From positions 3,254,071 to 3,318,070 of the forward strand of contig JAAOOA010000060.1 of assembly GCA_012861695.1 (NCBI GenBank): 64,000 nucleotides of DNA. The letters are read 5' to 3'. Shown here one piece after another: positions 26,185-47,400 of the stretch. Source of the DNA: Trematomus loennbergii (taxonomy: Eukaryota; Chordata; Actinopteri; Perciformes; Nototheniidae). How positions within the stretch are numbered: position 1 is the first letter of the stretch; each line of letters starts with the position of its first letter. Below the pieces are notes generated by a model that saw nothing but the letters and a program-made list of their open reading frames with translations, searched no databases and was not told the DNA's origin. Position numbers and translations under genes: made by a program.

Positions 26185-26250
26185 GGTCACGTGACCACTA
26201 TCTCCAGCCTGCCTTCTCTCAGCCGGCCGGCCGCTCGCACCATTGAAAAG
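26185..26250 (+). promoter_or_regulatory. scrn2 core promoter, CACGTG palindrome and noncoding exon 1 donor
   Basis: GGTCACGTGACC (26185-26196) is a 12-bp perfect palindrome containing GTCACGTGAC, the CLEAR/E-box form bound by TFEB-type bHLH-ZIP factors. It is followed by GC-rich CAGCCGGCCGGCCGC and a donor GAAAAG|GTAAAC at 26250/26251. This fits a noncoding first exon spliced to the acceptor before 26798. The start site is not resolved. Confidence 0.55.
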
Positions 26251-26738
26251 GTAAACATTTACAACAGCAGCATTCATACAATAGCTCTATCTCACAGATA
26301 CATTAAAGTCCACCCTGTTTACCCGACCCCCAGAGACAGGCGGAATTACACGAAGCGTCAGGCTGCTCTCCGCGGAGTGACACGGACAGTGACAGTGTGG
26401 ACAGTTAGGCCTAATCTGCATTAAACACTGTTCACAACAAACACAGCTACATCTGCGAGCAACGCACTTTTCGGCGACAGTATTTCCGGTTTGTTAAGCG
26501 ATTCATGGTCGCAAATGCGAGACAAGAGCGATAATAGAGCAATGTGGCGGAGGGATTTGTGAAGATTACAGTCAATACAGTGCTGCTCCTAATCCCTGTG
26601 TGAAAGGGATGGGCAGTGCACCGGCTAGATCTGACTTTCTGCAAAAAGCTGGGTGGGGGTGTTGGGGGGCTCTTCCTTTACTGTTGTGTGGATGCGTTTT
26701 CAGAGCCTTGTGATAAGGAAGTCATGTTGTTTACATGA

Positions 26739-37617
<10,879 letters not shown>

Positions 37618-38403
37618 GGAGGTGGGAGGCTTCAGGAGCTGTGTTTGGTTTTGTACCTTGCATGATTGTTCTTCTAGTTAAGAGAAGACTTAAGGCTGCA
37701 ACTTGGGAGCCGGGGGAAACTCAAACCCTAGAGTGATGAATACTGTGATATAGTGATAAACGACATTCTGTTGCAATCAGGTTGTCTTATATATTGTCAT
37801 GTACGGAAGCCCTGAGATGCCATTGAGGGAAATGAGAATAAGCCTGATAAAAAAATAAGTCTGATCTAAATGGCCATATTTTTTTCCTTCCTGTGTTTCC
37901 AATTATGTATAGGAAATGTATAGCTCGGATGATCTCCCTATTTTTTCTTTTTTAATCTGTAACATAGGGAAAAAGTGAAAATAAGCTTTTGGCAAGTGAG
38001 TTTTATCCATAATTTGTTGATGTTATGCTCACTTCGGCCAGGGCCGGCCCTTGGCATAGGCAGTATAGGCGCATCAACCCATCGGGGGCGCCGAAAATTG
38101 GGGAGAAAAAAAAAAAAAAAAAAGTTAGAAATTAAAAAAGAATATATTCTTTAATTTCATAACAACACAGCTAAAATCTTGCCTAGGGCAGCAAATTGGT
38201 CAGGGCCGGTCCTGACTTCGGCCACAAGAGGCTAATGTACACCACTACCCCATGTTCTAAATAGGACTAAAACCATTCATGTTTTCTTCCAGGTGTAAAA
38301 ATGTTAGAAAACAACTTTAAAAAATCATTAGGAAGTGGTGCACTGCAGCCTCCTGTGGCTAAAACGAGTATTACAACAGCTAATGTTGGTACTGAAAAAT
38401 AAA
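37618..38403 (+). other. Probable scrn2 3'UTR with AATAAA
   Basis: Sequence after the scrn2 stop with no other gene. The first canonical AATAAA is at 38398-38403; another lies near 39968. Which one is used cannot be read from sequence. If the first is used, the 176-bp hAT MITE at 38039-38214 is part of the 3'UTR. Confidence 0.35.
38039..38214 (+). mobile_element. hAT MITE with exact 8-bp target-site duplication ACTTCGGC
   Basis: Begins CAGGGCCGGCCC and ends GGGCCGGTCCTG. ACTTCGGC flanks both sides (38031-38038 and 38215-38222). Contains a run of A near 38106-38124. 176 bp, noncoding. Confidence 0.88.
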
Positions 38404-38542
38404 AACGTTCATGTGGAAAGAATTTGAAAGAATATCCTGGCCAAACCTTTTTCCTACATGTTATAAACGCAGGAGAGAAAACGTATTACATCAGACTTGA
38501 AAAATGGAACACCAGAATAGTTTTCCTTACTTTCCTCTAAGG

Positions 38543-38990
38543 CAGGGGGGTCAAACTAAATGTCATCGCGGGCCACATTAGCATTATGGCTGCACTCAAA
38601 GGGCCGGTTGTAACTTTAAGACTATATAAAAATGCATATATAAATATTTAATATTATATAAAATAATGTATTATATTACATTTTTGCCTCTGCATTGGAT
38701 TATTATGGGATAGGGTAATAACTACATAATTAACTACGTCTGAAAGAAGAAGTCTAGGGCAAATAATTGCAAGTCTCTTCACAAAATGATTTGAAAAGAA
38801 AAGCCAAATTCTGGAAAAAAAGATAATTTGAGATGCATTGTGGGACATGTAGTTCATGGGCAACGTGCTTCTGTAAATCGGCATGTAACCGTATAATAAA
38901 CATATTATATTCTTTGCAACTCTTGTGGGGCCACAGAAAATAAAGTCATGGGCCGGATTTGGCCCCCGGGCCTTGAGTTTGACACCCCTG
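38543..38990 (+). mobile_element. hAT MITE with exact 8-bp target-site duplication CTCTAAGG
   Basis: Ends CAGGGGGGTCAAACT and GAGTTTGACACCCCTG, a hAT end widespread in vertebrates. CTCTAAGG flanks both sides (38535-38542 and 38991-38998). 448 bp, noncoding. Confidence 0.9.
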
Positions 38991-40024
38991 CTCTAAGGGC
39001 TTCCGTAGAAGATGATAAACTGGTAGAAAATGGTAGAAAAAGTTCCCTAAGAACAGTTGCTCCAAAGCCAGTATGCATGCCTTTATTCAATTATTAGATA
39101 ATGAGTCCCTTAATAACTCATGGATTACATAATAAAATGTCTAAATCAATCCCAGTTTAATAATGGTTTTAAAGATCATGGACAGTGTGCATTTGTTCGT
39201 GAAAAAGAAACAGCCTATGCAGGTGAAGAGGATTTAAATACTCTGTCTCCTGATTGAGTGAGAGACAAGTCAGCCACCACCATCATAGGACTTTGAACAG
39301 ACCTGACCATAATCCTGCTTTTTAAACTGGTTTAAAGCAGACATCTGAAAATACACAATTGTAATCTGTAAAATGGGTTGTGAGATGTAATCATAATCTT
39401 GTGTGTTTTCTGCCAACAACTCTCTTATCTTGAACAGTTGAAAACCAATTTGAAAACGTAACAGTTGTAATTCTAACACGTTCTTGATGTTGCAGTGTTT
39501 TTTTTTGCCTTCACTCATTCTTTGCATGCAGATAATCTATCCCTGCATAGAAGTGTGACTGTGTTCCTGGCTAAACTCACAAGCTTTAACTGTGTGTTGT
39601 GTTCAATTGTCCTCTGTTACAGCGCCCTCAGGTGGACGTCCCTAACACAGAGTTGTGGGAAAAGGCCTGGGACTGATAACAACTCTGTGTTCCTCGACTG
39701 ATCGGCCTCTGCCTCACTCACACAGCACATGTCCCTGACACCATTCCATCATTAACATGGTTTGAATGTCTAAACTGCACTGATGAAGCAAATGTATCAT
39801 CTGTATCACCCAGGGAGCAGTGAGTTCACCCCATTAGTGAGTTAAATGATGTAGACTGCACAAGCGCCTATGTAGAGCTGTGTGAAGGAATGTGGCATTT
39901 GTTTAACATTTTGTTTTGGTTGCAAATGAATGGATTGTCATGTGATGGCTTCCTGAATAGAAATATGTAATAAAGAATGTGTCTGTCCTGTGTGTCGTGA
40001 GCTATACTGTGTTTTAGCCTTCAA

Positions 40025-40445
40025 CCTAGGGCTGGCTGGTATGACAAAAAACTCATATCACGGTATTTTCCAAACTATAACGGTATCACGGTATTTATTT
40101 ATTTTTCAATCATTGAACATGTATTTACATTAATATTTTTTTCCTATCATAGGCAGTCCCTGGAACAAATGCGTTTTCAAGCGACACTTGACTCGACTTT
40201 ACTTTAGACATTTCACCAGCGTTGCTTGTTGAAGCAGATCGTATTTTCATTCATTCTTTGTACTCCAATAGGTGCTTTCTGTTGAGGTGGTGGAGTAAAT
40301 TACTTGTGTTTACTCCTCTGGCAAAATGTTTTGTTTGACAACATTTGCAATAAATGTTTGTGTGGTCCACGTCAGATGAAAACGATAAGCAGTGCAAGTA
40401 TAGTATAAAATATATAGATATTAATTTCATGATGATAAACATTGT
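40025..40445 (-). pseudogene. hAT transposase N-terminal remnant with BED zinc finger
   Basis: On the minus strand a BED-type finger is readable: YCKCCQTKHF, NTSNLLHHLNRKH (C..C..H..H). After an in-frame stop it continues SSQVSLENAFVPG, TAYDRKK, the segment that follows BED in ZBED/hAT transposases. It then drops directly into a terminal-type sequence (CGGTATTTTCC..GGTATGACA, GGGCTGGCTGG near 40027). The catalytic and dimerisation domains are missing: an internally deleted element. Confidence 0.65.
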
Positions 40446-41585
40446 GGAACAATAGCCACGTTCACACCGGAGTACTTTTCACCGTACTTTTCGCGTTTAG
40501 TTCCGTTAGTACCCCTTATGTCGCGTTCACACCAAAAAGAGCACTTAATCTCGGGAATTTTTACCCCCATTTTTAGTGCCTGCTGAGAGATGGTACTTTC
40601 CTGGGGGGAAAAAGTGCCCCAGTTCTGATTGGCTGGGCGAATTGCAAACCACGCCCCGTACAACTCTGAAATGTTTTGTAGAGCTGCCATTTTATTATCC
40701 TGGCATTAGCATTATTAGCATTAGCATTCGCCCAGTGCACAAACGCAGAGAGACTAATTTATGGCAACACAAAATAAAACATGGGAGCGGTGGAGATGAG
40801 GAGGTGTCGGCGTCAGGGGCATCGCCTGGGCCTGAAAACATTCGGGGCTTAGCCCACAGTGGCGGCGGCACTAGTGGCATTTTTTACTGCAACACTCCCC
40901 ACACGCACACACACAGTACACCCGCGACTGTTACAATAAAGGCTCGATAATCAGCTCACGGCATATAGGCAGGGGTAAAGTGGTATTTTTTATGAGTGGG
41001 GGCAGACCTCACCCCCTCTAGGGGGGTCCGGGGGATGCTCCCCCGGGAAGATTTTTTTTTAAATATTGAAGTTAAAAGCATCAATCTGGTGCACTTTGAG
41101 AGCAAAATGAAGAGATCTATGGATACCTCTCTCAGCACCCATATGAAACAGAACTGTAAACAGATGTACTTTTTCTTTATGGATATTTTACTAATCACTC
41201 CCCTTTTAAACTCTATTCTTGTTTTACTGCCATATAGTATTTCATAACTGTTTTCCCTTTATTCTCTTATTTTTTATAACTATAATGATCATATGAAGGT
41301 GTGCCGCGGAAATAATCTTTTGAATAATTTGTGACCAAACAGTTTGAGACCCACTGAGATAACTTAGACTAAAGTTAAGTATCTAAACACTCAGAGAGTC
41401 CTTTAGCTCACCTGAGTCTCTCAGTCTGAGAGGAGAGGACTCTCCTCCAGCTTGTTGTGGAACAAACAGCTCCTTATGTCCGTTAGTGCAGCTAGCTAAC
41501 CAGATGCTAACAACAGGTCCCTGCTGGCAGCGGTCCCTCCCTCCCCCTCTCTCCCTCTCTCTCTCTCTATCACACTAAATGCGCT

Positions 41586-42721
41586 ATAGAGTGGCGAAGT
41601 CCCTCCCACTTACTTCCGGGGTATGGGACCTTATTTAGGAAAAATTATGCATTGAAGTCAATGGGGAGAGAAAACGTATCTTTCGATCCTGTTTGAATTG
41701 TGCCATGAATTACACATATGATGTTTGTCAATCTTAAAAAATCATTTCCATGTCAAAAAAGTCACAGTTTGTCTTAAAACTGTTGAAATATAAGACTTTG
41801 AAAAATACGAAACTAGAAAGACTACAAATCCCAGAGTCGCGTAAGTGATGTCACAATTGAGACACTACGATACACGTATAATACCGTATATATACGATCA
41901 GCGCCATATAGATATAATCTATCTATATGGCGCTGGCTAAGATAAGATAACTTTCACAAGATGCCTGTGTGCTTAGTACCAGGTTGTTATTATACCAGCA
42001 ATGGGTCTTGCTTGTTCTTTCGCTTCCTGTCTGATGAAAGAGGAGTGTGTAGATCAAGTTAGCTACCTAGCTAGTAGCTAGCACGTTAGTTAGCATTACA
42101 GCCTTGTCATTTTTATTAGCCTTAACATGAAGTAACATTAAGTAACCCAAAATGTTAAACAGTAAGAGTAGTAGTCATATTTCGTGAACCCTTTGAATAG
42201 TACTGTCACACGGTGTGATCATTCTATAATACACAATTTAAGCCCGGGGGAGAAATGCTAACGCTAACGCTAGCGATCTTCTCTACTTCATGCTATCTGC
42301 ACAAATGGTTGACATTAAACATTAAAACGACCGGGCAGTTCAGAGAGAATCGAAGGCAGGCAGGCAGCTTTGCATGACATTCTCAGGACGTGTTTCATTG
42401 TGGTGATAGTGTGAGGGTAGCCAATCGGTTTGTTGACAGTAGTGACGGCCATCTTGGTGACGTTGTGTTGTTCTGTGAGACCAGAGATGTAGTTCATTGA
42501 GCGGTTCACACAAACAAATGTGTTACTTCACAGTTTTACGACACATTTTTTTTTTGACTTGCAAAATTATCTTTTAAATTGACAAACATATGTGTAATTC
42601 GTGGCACAATTCAAACGGGATCGAAAGATAATCTTTCTCTCTCCATTGACTTCAATGCATAACTTTTCCGAAATAAGGTCCCATGGGGCTCAACGGAAGG
42701 GGAGGGACTTCGCCACTCTAT
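41586..42721 (+). mobile_element. P-element/THAP-like transposon remnant with long inverted repeats
   Basis: Ends ATAGAGTGGCGAAGTCCCTC and GAGGGACTTCGCCACTCTAT are perfect inverted repeats. Similarity continues well over 100 bp inward (GGGACCTTATTTAGGAAAAA against TTTTCCGAAATAAGGTCCC; ATTGAAGTCAATGG; GATCCTGTTTGAATTGTG). At 41961 the frame MPVCLVPGCYYTSNGSCLFF plus RFLSDE resembles the start of a THAP C2CH finger (CX4C). It stops after about 33 residues. Nonautonomous. Confidence 0.6.
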
Positions 42722-43010
42722 TGCCACACACACACACAGAGCCGAGCTTGAATGACACAAGCACACGTTTATTTCCATGCAACTCTCTGATTGGTCTGGT
42801 GTCATGCGTCTGTTGCATTCACTGAACACGGGAAATTACAGTGTTGCCGTCCTCTCTTGTGTCATGATGAGGTTCACGTAAAGCACGGTTAATGTATTAT
42901 ATTATTGAGGGAGAATTGTCCGGGGCTACAGAAAAAAACATTCGGGGCTAAAGCCCCGGATGCCCAGGCCAGGCGACGCACTGGTCGGCGTTCTGGCGAT
43001 TTACTCGGAA

Positions 43011-43057
43011 GGCTTCAGTAGAAGCTGCTGGGAGTCCCAGCAGCTTCTACTGAAGCC
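43011..43057. repeat. Perfect 23-bp palindrome with a one-base centre
   Basis: Arm 43011-43033 starts GGCTTCAGTAGAAGCTGC; its exact reverse complement is at 43035-43057, with a single G between. No mismatches. Confidence 0.95.
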
Positions 43058-43279
43058 AGTCCCCAACTCCGGGGACTTCCGGCCGGGGACTCCGGGTGGC
43101 AATATACACCGTGAAGTTGTTTGCGGCCTGCCAGTAAACCAAAGCAGAAGAAGACAAAGTGACGTCAGCGGCTCATTTGCGTAATCTTCCTCAGGGAAAA
43201 GTACTCCGGTGTGAACGCGATCTGTACTAAATGCCCTGGGGTAATAAGTGCCGGGGCACTGAGTGCCGGCACTAAATAC

Positions 43280-43560
43280 GGCAAAGTACTTGGCATGATG
43301 AAAAATGTGAATGGAAGTGGCGACTTAAAACTGACACAAAAACAACAAAAAACTTTTGCCGAGCCAATGGAGAGTTTCATCACCAGCACGGGGTAAAAAC
43401 CACCAATGAGCGCTCAGCTCGATATACCAGCGAGTCGTTTCCCATCAAGCATTTCGCTACTGCAGCTCGTGGAGAGAAACTGCTCCGCCTCGCTCTCAAG
43501 GCTGCCGGCGTCTTTGTCCCGCGAGATTTCAACGTCTCATGCAGTCAAGCCTCCAGAGCC
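43280..43560 (+). pseudogene. Possible transposase fragment
   Basis: NVNGSGDLKLTQKQQKTFAE and, across a stop or frame change, FPIKHFATAARGEKLLRLAL form protein-like stretches similar in style to sequence after BED fingers in hAT transposases. Neither is long enough for a firm family call. Confidence 0.3.
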
Positions 43561-43700
43561 TTTATTTAGTGGGAATGCTGATACAGCATTCCAACTACTT
43601 GGATAATTTAGTGGGAATGCTGATACAGCATTCCAACTATCTGTTCTTCTGCGCACGAAATTCTTTATTTAGTGGGAATGCTGATACAGCATTGCACATT
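43561..43700 (+). repeat. Three tandem hairpin units GAATGCTG-ATA-CAGCATTC
   Basis: Hairpins at 43573-43591, 43615-43633 and 43676-43693, each inside TTTAGTGGGAATGCTGATACAG and CATTCCAACTA. The first two are perfect 8-bp stems with a 3-base loop; the third ends CATTG. Part of a larger fish repeat continuing to about 44.5 kb. Confidence 0.85.
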
Positions 43701-44551
43701 GCAGAAACTCCATTCAAACATCAAAACGTTCAGCTCGGTCGGGAATCGATTGCTATTACTTTTCTCATTCATAACTTTCATAATTCCCGAGTTATATCCC
43801 ATAATAAGTCAAATGTTTTACATGGAAGTCAATGGAGAAACTCTTCAGACTTGAAAAGTCTTCATGCGACTTCAACTGCTAACTGTTCCTTCATACTTTC
43901 ACTCAGAAACCTCATTCAAACTTTAAGATGTTACACATCTTTCTGACATTATTCATATTAAACAACTTTTAAATCAGATTCATAATTTTAGAGATATTAA
44001 ACATTGTTCAGACCTTGGTAAAGAGGCCTTCAGATTTGAACATTAGTGTGTATTGCGCAGCTCGTTAAGGCTAGAGTGCATGTTGTCACAGATAGAGTGG
44101 GGGACAGCTTGAAATTCGCCTTCATATTTTTTTTTTAAACCTGCCATAATTCCCAAACACTACACTCCTGGGACATAATTTTTCATGAAAAATGTAGGAA
44201 AACATCTCTTAGCTTGAAATATAAAAACAAATTAAGCAAAAAAATTAAACAAAATGCCTCTTGAGGGCATGAAGTGACAAACACTTTCAACATGTCTCCA
44301 TTAAGGCCCATTGTAAATTCAGCCTGATCTTTCCTCACAGCAGCAGCCGCACACCTTTAGTTAATCTACCAAAAAGGCCACATTATTGACCCGAAAGTAC
44401 ACAAAAAGCACACTTCAGACGCTCAGGGTCCTTGAGATGCTTCACGCGTTGACATTTCACTGATATCTGTTACGGTTCTTCAACAAAACGTTCACATATA
44501 AGAGGTTTATCTCTCATTCAGAACAATGGAAAGGCTCTCCTCTCACTGATG

Positions 44552-45690
44552 GGGCTTTCACACCAACGCGGTTCCAGGGCCGGATCAGAGCTAGAGCCTG
44601 AAAAGCGCCGGTTTTTCCTGTTCACACCGCAGCGGAGCCGCTTCTAAGCTCCGGAATCCGGTTAGTTTCAAGCACCAAAAAATTGTCGGTCTAGAAGCAA
44701 GAACCGCATACGTCACGCTTACGTCGGAGGGGGGCGAGATTAACCTGAGCTAACAGTTAAAGGCGAGTACGGCAAATAAAAGTTGTAACAATCAGTAGTG
44801 CTGAGAAAGTGACTAGAAAAAAAAAAACACACTTTATAAAGCCAGGCAACCCTAACCAGGCTTCGTGTGATTCTGTTTATTTGTACCTTACTTTGACCAT
44901 TCGTTCGCTGTTATTGATCATTGTGGAGAGCAGGCAGACGTTTTGTTTTGTATTATAGCAGCTATCGGATGGAATCAATACATGGGCTGCACAGGTTGTC
45001 ATGTCCGACTATCACAAGTAGAATCATAATGAAAAATACGCCGGTAAAATGTGCCTGTAGAAAACGGCTTATGCCACAATAGGATAGCAACAACAAGTAG
45101 TCAGTTTAGCTTCGGTTGCTATGCTAACATCACCCATTTTATACCAGAGAAACTTTAATAACAGCGTTGTGATGCCAAACAGCGTCAATTCATACTGAAA
45201 CACATTCTCTTATGGGGAATTGGGGATATGTATCAGCTGCTTGTGTGACAGTCAGACAGTGAATACTTTACAGCGGCCGCTGCCGTGTGAGCTAACCCGG
45301 AGCTAACGGGAGAATAAACTCCCGTGGAAGAGCAGCACTGCAGCGGTCGGTAAATGCCGCTGAAACACATTAAAAACAATGAACCACGGCACTCTGGAGA
45401 AAAGTATAAGGTTGGAGAAGTCGTTATTTAATTTAATCTGGCTTCGTATGATTAAAAGCAACACGATCATCGACCCAACGCAGTCCCCCATTGTTGTTGT
45501 TGTAGTGAGCGCCGTAACGCCGTTGGGGAGAAAATCAGCGACGTAAACGGTGACGTCATGATGCAGCAGCGGCAGCACCAGTCGGGCTCTGGGCGGTGTG
45601 AACAAAAGGGGGCTGAAAATAAAAACCGGTTCCGAACCAGAAAAGCTCTAGCACGGAGCTAGAACGGGAATCGCGTTGGTGTGAAAGCCC
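44552..45690. mobile_element. Nonautonomous DNA transposon with GGGCTTTCACACCAACGCG ends
   Basis: Left end GGGCTTTCACACCAACGCG at 44552-44570, reverse complement CGCGTTGGTGTGAAAGCCC at 45672-45690. Subterminal GAGCTAGAGC and GCTCTAGCAC also match in inverse. It interrupts the fish repeat that continues at 45691. The interior has no transposase. Confidence 0.75.
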
Positions 45691-45799
45691 TATGATTACT
45701 GCACATCACCATGGAAACCTTTGATCTCTGGGCTCAAGCACAGGTGTTTCATAACGTTGTTAGCTCAAACATAAACACCTGTGTGTTGGAGATATGACA

Positions 45800-46303
45800 T
45801 GATGATGCCCTGAATAGCTCTACATCAAATCTGATGTTACGTAATGTAGTGTTACTATGGCAACGCATCCCTCGCCATAAAACACGATGTCGCTGTAACA
45901 ATGGACACGGTCCAATCGTCCCCCAATCTTCACTTGTATATTACCGGTCCATGGCTCAACAGCTCTACGCCAAATCTGAGATCTCACCATATGCCGTTTC
46001 CATGGAAACGCATCCCTCACTAAAAACACGATGTCGCTGTAACTCCAATGGACACGGTCCGATCCTCCCCCAAACTTCACTTGTATATCACCGGTCCATG
46101 CCTCAACAGCTCTATGCCAAATCTGACATCTCACCATAGGCTGTTTCCATGGAAACACATCCCTCGCCATAAAACACGATGTTGTTGTAACTCCTATGAA
46201 AATTGTCAAAACAGCACCAGACTTCAGATGATGTTTAATGGTCCGGCCCTCAACAGCTCTATGTCAATTATGGGGTGTCATCATATGCCGTTTCCATGGA
46301 AAC
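45800..46303 (+). repeat. ~147-bp satellite array, left part
   Basis: Unit boundaries at GCATCCCTCGCC near 45865, 46010, 46157 and (as the LTR insertion point) 46304, giving steps of 145, 147 and 147. Each unit holds CATAAAACACGATGTCG, CACTTGTATATCACCGGTCC and the palindrome CGTTTCCATGGAAACG. The array resumes after the LTR element. Periodic open frames here are not genes. Confidence 0.88.
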
Positions 46304-46867
46304 TGTTATATCAATCTTGGACCTAGTCATAGTAACTAGGTATGTTATTAAGTTACAGTTTCCATAGAATCGTCTCTTTGCTAATTATTACGTTAAGTGA
46401 GCTGACGCCAAGCTCAGAGGAAATGCAAAGGGGCTACATTTAGATATAATACAGCTAAGTGTTAGTTAATGGAAGAAATGTATGTGCGTTCATGTGCAGA
46501 CGTATATATAGTTTGTTAATTGGATAATTCATATCCTGCAAGACTCCTAAAGAAGTCATGAGATGATGACCTTTCGACATCTGGAACATGTCCAAGTTTA
46601 GGAGACCTGACAATGTGTGTGCGTTAAACATGTTTAGGGAACAGGTTCGTGTGTCATTTAGGAAACCTATATTGGCCCTGTGTTTCTTGTGTTTGTGGGA
46701 GCATTTCTGCGATTGGTTGCTGTTGAAGCAAGGTAATGTTTCCCCATTGTTGTTTGGTGGTGCGCAACTAAATAATAATGATTAATCTCAACTATTTCTG
46801 TGTTTGTGTTTCATTGATTCCTCTCTGTTTCATTCTTTCCTGTTGTGAGTACTGGATCGCCACAACA
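46304..46867 (+). repeat. 5' LTR
   Basis: Begins TGTTATATC and ends CCACAACA. Contains TATATATA (46503-46510) as a candidate TATA box. Differs from the 3' LTR at five bases and one T insertion. Confidence 0.93.
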
Positions 46868-46870
46868 TTT

Positions 46871-46890
46871 TGGAGGTCCTACCGAGATTG
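46871..46890 (+). promoter_or_regulatory. Primer-binding site, tRNA-Gln type
   Basis: TGGAGGTCCTACCGAGAT starts three bases after the 5' LTR. It is complementary to the 3' end of tRNA-Gln (CCA end, TCTCGGTGGGACCT-type) with one mismatch over 18, compared from memory of the tRNA. Confidence 0.75.
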
Positions 46891-47180
46891 CCGATGCTGG
46901 AGGTTTCTGTGTTTCTCCCTGGAGGTCTCAACTCACCCTGATCAGGCAGCTACATAGAAAGCTGTGGTAAACTCGAGGAATTGAGAAACCAGACTTGAGA
47001 CTTCCACAGAAGAAATACCAACTCACAGTAAGCAAAACGTATTTGGAATTAAATGACTTTTGAAGTTGTATTGGTTAAAAGGAAAATGCAGAGGAGTGGA
47101 TTTGAGATATTTACACAGTTGAGATCTGTTGATTGTTTGTTTTGTTTGTTGGTCTTGTTTTATGTTGATAAATGTTTATA

Positions 47181-47400
47181 CTGGAGAGATCACTGTATCT
47201 GACCTCGTAGTCTGCCTGAGAAGCTAAGGGTTTGACTGAGGGGATATGATCTTTGCTAGCCGTAAGGACATGTTATGCTGGAGGAATCACTGTATCTGAC
47301 CTCGTAGTGTGAATTCTGCCTGAGAAGATCCTAATGATTGTCTTAAGGTTCAGATATTCATTTGGCTGAGGGGATATGATTTGCTTTGCGAGCCAAGTGC
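47181..47400 (+). repeat. Duplicated leader module of the LTR element
   Basis: Two copies, about 47181-47276 and 47278-47400, share in order CTGGAG(A/G)(G/A)ATCACTGTATC, TGACCTCGTAG, CTGCCTGAGAAG, CTGAGGGGATATGAT and TTTGC..AGCC. Position downstream of the primer-binding site suggests an RNA packaging or structural element (inference). Confidence 0.7.

Larger units (their letters stand above)
40459..43217. mobile_element. Composite of nested DNA transposons bounded by GTTCACACCGGAGTAC inverted ends
   Basis: Left end CGTTCACACCGGAGTACTTTTC at 40459-40480 and its reverse complement at 43196-43217. Inside are a second similar end (CGCGTTCACACCAAAAAGAG near 40523), the THAP-type element 41586-42721 and a perfect palindrome at 43011-43057. 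The outer ends resemble PIF/Harbinger or hAT elements of fish; no target duplication was identified. No intact transposase. Confidence 0.5.

Noticed and set aside
45820..46326. Overlapping frames on both strands with repeated peptides
   Set aside because: Satellite periodicity near a multiple of three gives accidental repeats.
43561..46326. CRISPR array
   Set aside because: Repeats are satellite and hairpin units of eukaryotic transposon debris, with no regular spacers or cas genes.
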